Assembly: GCA_030615435.1 (NCBI GenBank)
Contig: JAUWZH010000203.1
Span: 1-5,127 of the forward strand
Direction of reading: 5' to 3'
DNA length: 5,127 bases
Source: Candidatus Brocadiaceae bacterium
GTDB taxonomy: Bacteria > Planctomycetota > Brocadiia > SM23-32
Below are positions 1 through 5,127 of this stretch, piece by piece. A model generated the notes under the pieces. That model was not told the DNA's origin and searched no databases. It worked only from the letters and a program-made list of their open reading frames with translations. The translations under genes were made by a program, and so were the position numbers. Numbering within the stretch: position 1 is the first letter of the stretch; each line of letters begins with the position of its first letter.

Positions 1-7
1 GTGGTCA

Positions 8-51
8 TGTGCGCGCGGTTTGAGAGAAATGTGCGCGCGGTTTGAGAAAAA
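8..51. repeat. Two contiguous 22-bp direct repeats, possible transposable-element end
   Basis: Two head-to-tail 22-bp units occupy 8-29 and 30-51. Both begin TGTGCGCGCGGTTTGAGA and are followed by GAAA in the first and AAAA in the second, so they match at 21 of 22 positions. There is no spacer between them. Each unit begins with TG, the usual outermost dinucleotide of Mu-type phages and of IS21-family elements, both of which carry repeated transposase-binding sites at their ends. The orientation would place the element to the right, covering the genes of this window, with only about 7 bases of flank visible. The repeat is seen directly; the role as an element end is inference. A regulatory protein-binding site is the main alternative. 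Confidence 0.6.
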
Positions 52-70
52 AGGCGAAAATCAGAGGCAT

Positions 71-114
71 AAAAAGGGCGCCCCGTCCCTGGAGAACAAA
101 TCGAAATGGGGCGC
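71..114 (-). terminator. Rho-independent terminator of the minus-strand operon
   Basis: Read on the minus strand, GCGCCCC (114-108) is separated by a 23-base loop from its exact complement GGGGCGC (84-78). This is followed by CC and then five T residues (75-71). The 7-bp all-GC stem with a short T run is the form of an intrinsic terminator. It begins 8 bases after the TAG stop at 123-125, which fits the end of the transcript that carries the tape measure gene. The loop is longer than usual and the T run is short, so efficiency may be moderate. Confidence 0.65.
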
Positions 115-122
115 TGTTATTG

Positions 123-599
123 CTACATAAGATGCAGCAACAGGAGCGCGCTGAGTGCTACACAGGCTCCGTCCCTGTTGGCCATGAGTAGCTTTTGCAT
201 AAGCCTCCTGTCCTCCTTAGAAAGCTGCTTGATCGGCAGTCGAGACGCGCTGGGAAGCGTTTCGGAATCTCCAGGGGGGACATCCGCCTTTCCGGCACAT
301 GCCCCCCCTTTTTCGGCGCCTTCGGTCGCGTGCCGGATCGGTCCCGAGAACCCGCCCGCAGCACTTGCATTTTGAACGTGCGAGTCCCTCCGACACGGGG
401 GCACGGGGGACACCCCAAGCGCCAAATTCTGCGGAAAGCCCCGTTCGGCGGATTCCTCACTCCCTGAAGGAGTGTACGGTCGTGAGGCGCCTGTTTCCCG
501 CAGTAAGTCTATCACATCCCCCTCCCCGCCGGGCGTTGCGAATACGTACGTATCAGGCTCGATCTGAACCGTCCCGTCGTCGAAGTATCCCTCAGCCAC
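123..599 (-). CDS. Orphan protein of 158 residues after the tape measure, function unknown
   Basis: I do not recognise this protein. The GTG start at 599 is well supported: GGAGG at 606-610 lies 6 bases upstream, and the gene begins 31 bases after the tape measure stop. The stop is followed within 8 bases by a terminator, so it is probably the last gene of the operon. Residues 1-45 look like ordinary protein, acidic with a TPGGEGDVIDLL segment. Residues about 50-120 are rich in Pro, Gly, Ala, Ser and Arg with scattered Cys, and look disordered or poorly conserved. Residues 124-158 form a charged helix (QLSKEDRRLMQKLLMANRD) running into a short hydrophobic end (ALSALLLLHLM). Codons such as AGG, CTT, TCT and CTA are more frequent than in the tape measure gene. 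It may be a recently acquired gene, or one whose middle has decayed by compensated frameshifts. Coding status is likely but not certain. Confidence 0.55.
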   Translation of the reverse strand: MAEGYFDDGTVQIEPDTYVFATPGGEGDVIDLLRETGASRPYTPSGSEESAERGFPQNLALGVSPVPPCRRDSHVQNASAAGGFSGPIRHATEGAEKGGACAGKADVPPGDSETLPSASRLPIKQLSKEDRRLMQKLLMANRDGACVALSALLLLHLM

Positions 600-605
600 C
601 TACGT

Positions 606-610
606 CCTCC
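606..610 (-). promoter_or_regulatory. Shine-Dalgarno deciding the GTG start at 599
   Basis: GGAGG on the minus strand, 6 bases before GTG at 599-597. This is the main reason for treating the 158-residue frame as a real gene, because its composition alone is not convincing. Confidence 0.65.
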
Positions 611-630
611 GTACCTTTAGCGAAGGGGGA

Positions 631-2538
631 TCACCTCGCTCTCGAGCGCCCCAGCTTGTTGAGCAACCGGCTGTGATGCAGAAGTTCCGCGCGGATCTCC
701 TGGAGGGTCGCATCGTGGCGCTGGAGCAAGTCGCTCGCGGTCTGTAAGTAGCTGCGGAGGGCCTTCTCCATCAGCTCGGCCTCTTCTTTCGCCGCCTTCG
801 CCTTCTCCGGGAACTTGTGCTCCCCCAGGAGCGCACCAATGGCCTTTCGCTTGCCTATCCGGGCCTCGGCGGCCTTATACTCCTCCGTGCCTCTGATGCG
901 CCTCTCCGCCCCCTCACGAGCCCTCTCGGCCCGTTCTCGTTCGACCTCCTCCGGGGGCTTCCCAGGAAGCAAGCCGGCCGTGCTCCTCGCAATGGCCCGG
1001 CGCTGTTCAGTCAATGCCTTTGTCACCTCTGCGAGTTCTCGGTCCAACTCCGCCTGTCTCTCGCGGATCTTGGCAAGGTCGCGTTCCCGCTCCGCTGCGT
1101 TCTTCGTCAGGCCGATTCGGGATAATTCACCCAACCCGCGTCCTATTGTCGGGCCGAGCACCGGACCCCGGAATTTGACCGCCATGCGCAGCAGCGCTTT
1201 GCCAATCTTTTTCCTGAAGTCCGCCAGGACGTCTTCCCAAAGCCTGTAGAAAACCTCCCGGATCTCCGCGGCGAGGCGCTTGAAGCCGGCGAGGATGAGG
1301 TTCGTCAGGCCGCCCATCTCCCAGCCCTTCTCGGTCTTGCGGGCGAAGAGCCCGCCGATGTCTTTGAAGATGGCCCCCAGGTTCTGCGGCAGCCCGCGCA
1401 GCGCCCCACCCCAATCACGAGACGTGAGGTAATTCCAGACCTGTGCCAGCGCGTTAGTAGCCCGCTCGCTCCAGCGCTCATAGATCTCGGCTGCCCGCTC
1501 GCCCCAGCGGCGGACCTGCTCGCGGTGGGAGCTGAGCCTGTCGGAGAGGCGCTCCAATCGCTCAGAGAAGCCCTCCAAGAACGGCTCGAAGAAGGCCTTT
1601 CGAAGGCCCCTCAAAGCGTTTTTCACGCGCGTTAGATTGTCCCTGAACTTCACCGCCGCCTGGGAGGCTTCGACGCTCCAGGTGATGCCGAGCCGGCGGG
1701 CCTCCTCGCGTCCCTCCCGGATGCTCTGCGTGGTGGACATGATCATCGGGAGCATCTGCTGGGCGGCCCGGCCGAAGAGCCTCTGTGCCAGGCCGACGCG
1801 GAGTACGTCGCTCTTGACGCGGCGCAATGCATCGGAGAGCTGCATGAAGAGTGTCTCGGAGTCCTTGATCTTGCCGTTGCTCTGATAAATCGAGACGCCG
1901 AGCCGGTCGAAGACCTCCTGGTACTCCGTCGCTCCGCGCGTGGCTCCTTCGACGGCGCCGCCGAGGGCCTTGATCGCCTTCTCGAAATCGCTTACATCTG
2001 CATCGGCGAGCTGGAGGACGTGCTGCATCTCGGAGAGGAACTTCACGGAGAGGCCGGTGCGGGTCGAGAGCTTCGAGAGCTCGTCCCCGCCCTTCGCCAC
2101 GGCGTTGACGAAGGCGGAGAAGGCGATACTGGCGCCGGCCGCCGCCCCCCCGACCAAGAGGAGAAGTTTCGGGATTCTGCCGAGGGTGCGCCCGGCCATC
2201 CTGACCACGCTACCGAAGATGCCGGCCAGACTTTTGACAAGCTTGCCGAAGACCTTGATGATGCTGCCAACGATCTTCGCCGCCACGCCGACGAGCTTCC
2301 AGAGGATCTTCCCGATTGTGAAAACGAGCTTCTTGAAGACCTTAGCGGCGCCCAGGGTAAGTGCCCCGAAGATGCCCGCTGCGCCTCCTGCTCCGGCTGC
2401 GCCGGCGGCCTTACCGCCTATCTTGCGCGCCTCGCGGCCGACGCCGGAGAGGCTCTTGGCCACCTTGCGGAGGGCCTGATTTGCTCCGCCAGAGACTTTG
2501 ATGATGATCCCGTATTCTCTTGTTTTTGCAGGCACCAC
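631..2538 (-). CDS. Phage tail tape measure protein
   Basis: This protein of 635 residues would set tail length during assembly and leave through the tail tube at infection. Residues 1-62 are Gly/Ala-rich. Residues 63-130 are a hydrophobic, lysine-studded segment with Lys at 81, 88, 95 and 102, an exact seven-residue register. Residues 131-148 are Ala-rich. Residues 151-285 form the typical tape measure core: LSKLSTRTGLS, then LSEMQHVLQLADADVSDFEK, then EVFDRLGVSI, and a LAQRLFGRAAQQMLPMI segment. Charged helices follow at 296-365. Heptad-like coiled coils rich in Glu, Arg, Lys and Ala occupy about 481-518, 528-565 and 577-627. At roughly 0.15 nm per residue, known for other tape measures, a tail near 95 nm is expected if the protein is not processed; this is inference. 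Two adjacent GTG codons could start it. AGGAGG at 2542-2547 is 3 bases from the first (2538) and 6 from the second (2535), so the second may be used. Confidence 0.88.
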   Translation of the reverse strand: MVPAKTREYGIIIKVSGGANQALRKVAKSLSGVGREARKIGGKAAGAAGAGGAAGIFGALTLGAAKVFKKLVFTIGKILWKLVGVAAKIVGSIIKVFGKLVKSLAGIFGSVVRMAGRTLGRIPKLLLLVGGAAAGASIAFSAFVNAVAKGGDELSKLSTRTGLSVKFLSEMQHVLQLADADVSDFEKAIKALGGAVEGATRGATEYQEVFDRLGVSIYQSNGKIKDSETLFMQLSDALRRVKSDVLRVGLAQRLFGRAAQQMLPMIMSTTQSIREGREEARRLGITWSVEASQAAVKFRDNLTRVKNALRGLRKAFFEPFLEGFSERLERLSDRLSSHREQVRRWGERAAEIYERWSERATNALAQVWNYLTSRDWGGALRGLPQNLGAIFKDIGGLFARKTEKGWEMGGLTNLILAGFKRLAAEIREVFYRLWEDVLADFRKKIGKALLRMAVKFRGPVLGPTIGRGLGELSRIGLTKNAAERERDLAKIRERQAELDRELAEVTKALTEQRRAIARSTAGLLPGKPPEEVERERAERAREGAERRIRGTEEYKAAEARIGKRKAIGALLGEHKFPEKAKAAKEEAELMEKALRSYLQTASDLLQRHDATLQEIRAELLHHSRLLNKLGRSRAR

Positions 2539-2541
2539 TCG

Positions 2542-2547
2542 CCTCCT
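2542..2547 (-). promoter_or_regulatory. Shine-Dalgarno of the tape measure gene, overlapping the upstream stop
   Basis: AGGAGG on the minus strand shares bases with the TAG stop (2548-2546) of the 105-residue gene. This suggests translational coupling between the two. Its spacing favours the second of the two adjacent GTG codons (2535-2533) over the first (2538-2536). Confidence 0.7.
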
Positions 2548-2863
2548 ACACTTTCACACCCACCTGGCGGAGTTTTTCAAAAACCTCTCCGGCAAGCCTG
2601 CCACAGGTGTCCCAATGCTTGACCACGAAACCGAACAATAACCGATGCGCCTGCCGCTCCACGGCTATAACGTCGGGCGGTTTGCCGTCCTTTCGCCCCA
2701 GCTTGGCGATCGCCGTATCCACGCCCCGTAAAACATATTCTCGCGGTAAGCCTGCGCGATCCCCGAGCTCGATCTCGGCCGTGATCATCCCGATGGCGGG
2801 AAACAGGAAGGGGGCGATCTGCTCGGCGTGTCCGCGCCATTCTCGCCGGCCTGGCCTTCTCAT
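2546..2863 (-). CDS. Small protein of unknown function immediately before the tape measure
   Basis: I do not recognise this 105-residue protein. ATG at 2863 is chosen because GGGAGG lies 9 bases upstream (2873-2878). The frame could be extended to a TTG at 2902, but that codon has no ribosome binding site. The N-terminus is basic (residues 1-10, Arg-rich). A hydrophobic stretch with FLFPAIGMI sits at 19-27, an acidic and then mixed helix follows at 29-56, and a second hydrophobic segment (HRLLFGFVVKHWD) lies at 73-85. It is predicted soluble and mostly helical, with no signal peptide. The stop codon overlaps the Shine-Dalgarno of the tape measure gene, with 7 bases between the genes. Many tailed phages place a tail assembly chaperone or head-tail completion protein here. 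That is positional inference, not homology. Confidence 0.72.
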   Translation of the reverse strand: MRRPGRREWRGHAEQIAPFLFPAIGMITAEIELGDRAGLPREYVLRGVDTAIAKLGRKDGKPPDVIAVERQAHRLLFGFVVKHWDTCGRLAGEVFEKLRQVGVKV

Positions 2864-2872
2864 ATCTGTGTG

Positions 2873-2878
2873 CCTCCC
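2873..2878 (-). promoter_or_regulatory. Shine-Dalgarno deciding the start at 2863
   Basis: GGGAGG on the minus strand, 9 bases before ATG at 2863-2861. It falls inside the longer reading of the frame from TTG 2902, which argues that the shorter 105-residue product is the real one. Confidence 0.65.
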
Positions 2879-2917
2879 ACAGAAACCCGCTTTATCTGCC
2901 AACCGCCTGGCCGGCCA

Positions 2918-2949
2918 GCGGGCAGGTCAGACGGTCCCAGCCTGCCCGC
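2918..2949 (-). repeat. 9-bp inverted repeat in the gap between two operon genes
   Basis: GCGGGCAGG (2918-2926) and CCTGCCCGC (2941-2949) are exact complements around a 14-base loop. The structure starts 7 bases after the stop of the 252-residue gene. On the transcript it would form a strong GC stem, but no T run follows, so it is not a standard intrinsic terminator. It could be an attenuating or mRNA-stabilising hairpin that separates expression of the upstream genes from the tape measure, or a protein-binding site. A smaller hairpin arm competes with it at 2903-2921. Confidence 0.5.
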
Positions 2950-2956
2950 GCTCGGC

Positions 2957-3715
2957 CTATTCGCCCTCTGCTGCGAGCGTCTCGACCTGCTCCTCGCTGC
3001 GCGGGAGCGAGCGGATCCACAGTAGGGCTTGTCTGTAGGTGTCAAAGCCCACTTCCAAGGGCAAGCAAGCTCTGAGGTTCTGCGCCGCACCTCGCCGAGG
3101 GTCACCACCCTTCGAAGCCCAAGCCACATGGCGGACGATGTTGGCTTGCTCGTCGGGCTCTACGTCTTTGATCTGGCTCATCCGCCCGGCCCGCCGCCTG
3201 TTCTCCAGCTCCTCGACGGCATATCGGAACCGCTCCTCCAAGCGAGTTTCGATGACCCGCCCCTGCCAGCTATGAATCAGAGCTTTTGACGAGATGGCCA
3301 AACCCGACGAAGTCATACGGGCGAAATCCTCGGGCCCATTGACTTCCAAGATGAGGAGCCTGTCTCTTGTATGGTCACCCAAAACCCCGGTCCGCAAGAC
3401 CGCTCGCACGGCTCGCGCAGACACGAACTTGGCGCCCTCGGCCTGAATCCAGCGGAAGGGCGCTTTTTCGATTATCGTGCCCTTCAGCCCCTGGCCGCCT
3501 CCTAAAACACGCCGCAACGCCATCTCGTTGAGAAAACTCCCCTGGCTCAAGACAAGCACCGTCGGCTCAGTTTGAGCAAGCGGCGGCACGGGCCTGGCTA
3601 CCGACGGGGCCGCGCGTTTTTCCTGCTCGGCGATCAAGCGTCGTCCGTACGCGGCGACCGCGTCTTCCTCGCCGACACCCCCCAATCCCTCTCCGTTCTT
3701 TTCTTCAGGTCTCAT
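2957..3715 (-). CDS. Uncharacterised phage-cluster protein of 252 residues
   Basis: I do not recognise this protein. ATG at 3715 is preceded by a purine-rich GGGGAAG (3722-3728) and overlaps the 143-residue gene by 11 bases; a GTG at 3730 would add five residues but lacks a good site. Residues 1-50 are polar and Pro/Glu/Ala-rich, probably disordered. Residues 51-150 look like a folded alpha/beta domain: a PTVLVLSQGSF strand and turn, a helix with NEMALRRVLGG, strands around GTIIEKAPFRWI, FVSARAVRAVL and DRLLILEVNGPED. Residues 155-180 form a charged helix (TRLEERFRYAVEELENRRRA). The C-terminus, 186-252, is mixed, with an aromatic helix (YRQALLWIRSL) and an acidic tail. No signal peptide or membrane segment is seen. 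Tight coupling to both neighbours suggests a late structural or assembly role, but nothing in the sequence fixes one. Confidence 0.72.
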   Translation of the reverse strand: MRPEEKNGEGLGGVGEEDAVAAYGRRLIAEQEKRAAPSVARPVPPLAQTEPTVLVLSQGSFLNEMALRRVLGGGQGLKGTIIEKAPFRWIQAEGAKFVSARAVRAVLRTGVLGDHTRDRLLILEVNGPEDFARMTSSGLAISSKALIHSWQGRVIETRLEERFRYAVEELENRRRAGRMSQIKDVEPDEQANIVRHVAWASKGGDPRRGAAQNLRACLPLEVGFDTYRQALLWIRSLPRSEEQVETLAAEGE

Positions 3716-4136
3716 TCTTCGCTTCCCCACAAAGAGACACGTCGAGTTCCGCGTCGGGCTCTGCGCGGCCCAGCGCGTTTAGTTCCAGGCGTTCCACGAC
3801 CGCCGAAAATGCGTCGCCGTCAAAATCCAAAACCGGCCCGCAAATTAACCAATCGAGGATTGTCAATTCCGACCTCCCCAAGCGGCAGGCTATCAAGAAA
3901 ATCGCCGTCGCGATGGAGATCTGGTAACGTCGGGCGATCCCCTCGATCGCGTTCACAACGACCAGGCAGGTGCGCGTATAGAGCGGAGGGCGGGGGTCCG
4001 GCGGGGGTTTCCTGGTGTTTGCCTGTCCTGGGGGCGGGTCGAAGCAATGATAATCGGCCTCGCTGTGCGGGGCCGGGCCTACGGTGTGGATCGGCCTGTG
4101 CAACCCCAAAGGTGCCCCAGTGCCCTCGTCTGACAT
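3705..4136 (-). CDS. Uncharacterised small protein with disordered N-terminus, possible tail assembly chaperone
   Basis: This 143-residue protein is not recognised. ATG at 4136 has GGGGGGA (4143-4149) 6 bases upstream and begins 27 bases after the scaffold stop; a small hairpin (CGTG, CTTT loop, CACG at 4149-4160) abuts that site. Residues 1-50 are Pro/Gly/His-rich with little predicted structure. Residues 51-95 are helical and hydrophobic (TCLVVVNAIEGIARRY, then ATAIFLIACRLGRSELTI). Residues 96-125 continue with an acidic and hydrophobic helix (DFDGDAFSAVVERLEL), and the end is acidic. Its size, helical nature and overlap with a longer downstream gene ahead of a tape measure recall tail assembly chaperone pairs. 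No sequence match can be claimed, and the major tail protein expected upstream of such a pair is absent here. Confidence 0.7.
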   Translation of the reverse strand: MSDEGTGAPLGLHRPIHTVGPAPHSEADYHCFDPPPGQANTRKPPPDPRPPLYTRTCLVVVNAIEGIARRYQISIATAIFLIACRLGRSELTILDWLICGPVLDFDGDAFSAVVERLELNALGRAEPDAELDVSLCGEAKNET

Positions 4137-4163
4137 CCAAAATCCCCCCGTGCTTTCACGCGC

Positions 4164-4793
4164 TCAGGCGCTCGCGAGGAAGGTTTCCTTGCTGATCCCG
4201 AGCACCCCGCACACGTGCTTTTCTTCCGGCGTCAGTGCCCGAAGCCCGACAGGGTCCGAGCTATTCGGGCGCGACGTCGCCGCCGTGATGATCGGCATGG
4301 TAGCGATGAGGTCGTGGGTCGCCTCGAAATCGTTCACGATGGCGTCGAGGTAAATGCCCCTCGCCTCGGGGAGGATTTTGCCGGCCCTGACGGCATCATC
4401 CACGAGCTCCTCGGCCAGACGCTGCTTCCGCGCCTCCAGGAGGCCCCTGTGCGTCTCCTGAAGGCTGCCGACCGCATTGAGCACATCCCGCACGCCGGCA
4501 TCCCCGGCGAGGCCGAGATTCGCCCTGACGGCACCGAGGCTGCCCTCGAGTTGCATCTTGAGGATCGCTATTTTGATTCCCAATGCATCACCAGGGTCCG
4601 CCCCAAACATGTCCGCGATGGCCTCGCTGACCACCGGACGCGGTTTCGCCTCCAACTCCACCGCCTTCGCAGCAGCTCTCATCAGGGCCTCCGCCATGGC
4701 CTTGTCTTCGGCGCCGGGCTCGAGCCCGAGGCTGGAGGCGACCTCCTCGGGCTTCCTGCCCAGCACTCTCGCGAAACGTTCGAGCAACGTCAT
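4164..4793 (-). CDS. Mu-like prophage I-type scaffold protein, free-standing and without a protease domain
   Basis: In phage Mu, gene I encodes a protease fused to a scaffold, and the scaffold part is also made alone as Z from an internal start. This 209-residue protein matches only the scaffold part. The N-terminus (LLERFARVLG, then an Ala/Glu-rich helix at 30-50) and the helix at 109-132 suit an extended helical core. VDDAVRAGKILPEARGIYLD at 131-150 is the familiar VDxAVxAGKIxPxxR segment of I proteins. The C-terminus LTPEEKHVCGVLGISKETF (187-205) is the family's closing motif. ATG at 4793 is chosen because GGGAGG (4801-4806) lies 7 bases upstream; a frame start at 4877 would overlap the ankyrin gene and adds 28 unstructured residues. 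No serine protease region precedes it in frame. It would act inside the prohead during capsid assembly. The expected major capsid gene does not follow it. Confidence 0.8.
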   Translation of the reverse strand: MTLLERFARVLGRKPEEVASSLGLEPGAEDKAMAEALMRAAAKAVELEAKPRPVVSEAIADMFGADPGDALGIKIAILKMQLEGSLGAVRANLGLAGDAGVRDVLNAVGSLQETHRGLLEARKQRLAEELVDDAVRAGKILPEARGIYLDAIVNDFEATHDLIATMPIITAATSRPNSSDPVGLRALTPEEKHVCGVLGISKETFLASA

Positions 4794-4800
4794 GTTCTCG

Positions 4801-4806
4801 CCTCCC
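4801..4806 (-). promoter_or_regulatory. Shine-Dalgarno deciding the scaffold start at 4793
   Basis: GGGAGG on the minus strand, 7 bases before ATG at 4793-4791. It shows that the scaffold is translated as its own product and is not a fragment of a longer frame reaching back to 4877. Confidence 0.75.
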
Positions 4807-4848
4807 GCTTCTGAATGGACGTCTTTCGCCGTGCCGGTCAAGCCGTGC

Positions 4849-5127
4849 TCAGATGGCCGCCATGGCGGCCTCAACACCTACAGGAGCGGCGCGCTCGACG
4901 GCCTTCATTCTGGTAGCTTGGCCGCGTGCGCGAAGACCGCGCGAGCGCTCGGCCTCAAACAGCCGCGCGGCTACAATGTCGAGATTGGCCCGTGCCTCCA
5001 GAAGTAGCGCCGCAATCTCGCCTTCCCTCTGCCGAAGCGCGATCCATAGCGCATCATGGCCGCCAGGGTCTGCCCTGCTCACGTCAGCCCCGGCCTCGAT
5101 GAGAAGCCGCGCCGATTCAACCTCGCC
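4849..5127 (-). CDS. Ankyrin-repeat protein, C-terminal end (cut by the window edge)
   Basis: The last 92 residues are visible; the true start lies beyond 5127. The frame opens at the edge with GEVESARLLIEAGADVSRAD, which is the second half of an ankyrin repeat. A complete repeat follows: PGGHDALWIALRQREGEIAALLLEARANLD, matching the consensus of a G.TPL..A turn and helix, then a G..EIA.LLL.AGAN helix and loop. After this the sequence becomes a charged, Arg/Ala-rich helix and ends AAMAAI. Ankyrin repeats bind other proteins; in prophages such as those of Wolbachia they are linked to host interaction, but that link is only an analogy here. It lies 55 bases upstream of the scaffold gene on the same strand, so the two are probably co-transcribed. 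A GTG at 5082 is inside the repeat and is unlikely to be the start. Confidence 0.82.
   Translation of the reverse strand, partial: GEVESARLLIEAGADVSRADPGGHDALWIALRQREGEIAALLLEARANLDIVAARLFEAERSRGLRARGQATRMKAVERAAPVGVEAAMAAI

Noticed and set aside
8..51. Reading the two direct repeats as the start of a CRISPR array
   Set aside because: The units abut with no spacer and are only 22 bp, which does not fit repeats of about 28-37 bp separated by unique spacers. No cas gene is present.
1940..2479. Long plus-strand open frame opposite the tape measure gene
   Set aside because: It is a mirror of the real gene caused by GC-rich codons. Its product is Ala/Pro/Arg-rich with no domain, and the minus-strand frame has clear tape measure features.
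2864..2902. A TTG-initiated longer form of the 105-residue protein
   Set aside because: TTG is a rare start and has no upstream site, whereas ATG 2863 has GGGAGG at suitable spacing.
2907..2918. 12-bp palindrome CTGGCCGGCCAG
   Set aside because: Short and GC-only, expected by chance in this composition. It is kept only as part of the hairpin region described at 2903-2949.
4215..4814. Long plus-strand open frame opposite the scaffold gene
   Set aside because: The product is His/Arg-rich with no recognisable domain, and the opposite strand carries the conserved I-type motifs and a ribosome binding site.
4855..4870. Perfect 16-bp palindrome GGCCGCCATGGCGGCC
   Set aside because: It lies inside the coding end of the ankyrin gene and follows from Ala codons on both sides of one Met codon (AAMAA). 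No second copy was seen in the window, so chance is the simpler explanation.
4794..4877. A 28-residue N-terminal extension of the scaffold protein
   Set aside because: It would overlap the ankyrin gene, has no ribosome binding site, and is Pro/Gly/His-rich unlike the rest. The internal ATG at 4793 has an ideal Shine-Dalgarno.

Overview
The window is a GC-rich bacterial stretch in which every gene I can support lies on the minus strand, so transcription runs from position 5127 towards position 1. Two genes carry recognisable phage signals. One is a free-standing protein matching the C-terminal scaffold part of Mu-like prophage I proteins (4164-4793). The other is a tail tape measure protein (631-2538). 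This makes the region part of a prophage, or a phage-derived element, with Mu-like ancestry in its head module. The host cannot be named from the sequence. High GC, purine-rich Shine-Dalgarno sites and GTG starts fit many proteobacterial or other high-GC environmental lineages.

Layout in transcription order: (1) the C-terminal end of an ankyrin-repeat protein that enters from beyond the right edge (5127-4849); (2) the I-like scaffold (4793-4164); (3) a 143-residue protein with a proline-rich N-terminus and helical C-terminus (4136-3705); (4) a 252-residue protein I do not recognise, overlapping the previous gene by 11 bases (3715-2957); (5) a 93-base gap holding a 9-bp inverted repeat; (6) a 105-residue protein I do not recognise (2863-2546); (7) the tape measure protein, whose Shine-Dalgarno overlaps the previous stop codon; (8) a 158-residue orphan with a good ribosome binding site but unusual composition (599-123); (9) an intrinsic terminator (114-71); (10) two contiguous 22-bp direct repeats (8-51). 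Gaps between genes are at most 93 bases, and no stretch over 300 bases lacks a gene.

Tight spacing, short overlaps and a single terminator at the far end suggest one late operon. The scaffold would guide capsid assembly. The small proteins just before the tape measure sit where tail-assembly chaperones and tail completion proteins are usually found. The tape measure would set tail length. The gene set is odd: no major capsid, protease, sheath, tube or baseplate gene is visible, although a capsid gene normally follows an I-type scaffold directly and baseplate genes normally follow a tape measure. The operon also stops about 20 bases before a TG-starting tandem 22-bp repeat that could be the terminal transposase-binding region of a transposable phage or insertion sequence. 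Either the element is rearranged or reduced, or it has an unusual gene order whose missing genes lie to the right of the window.
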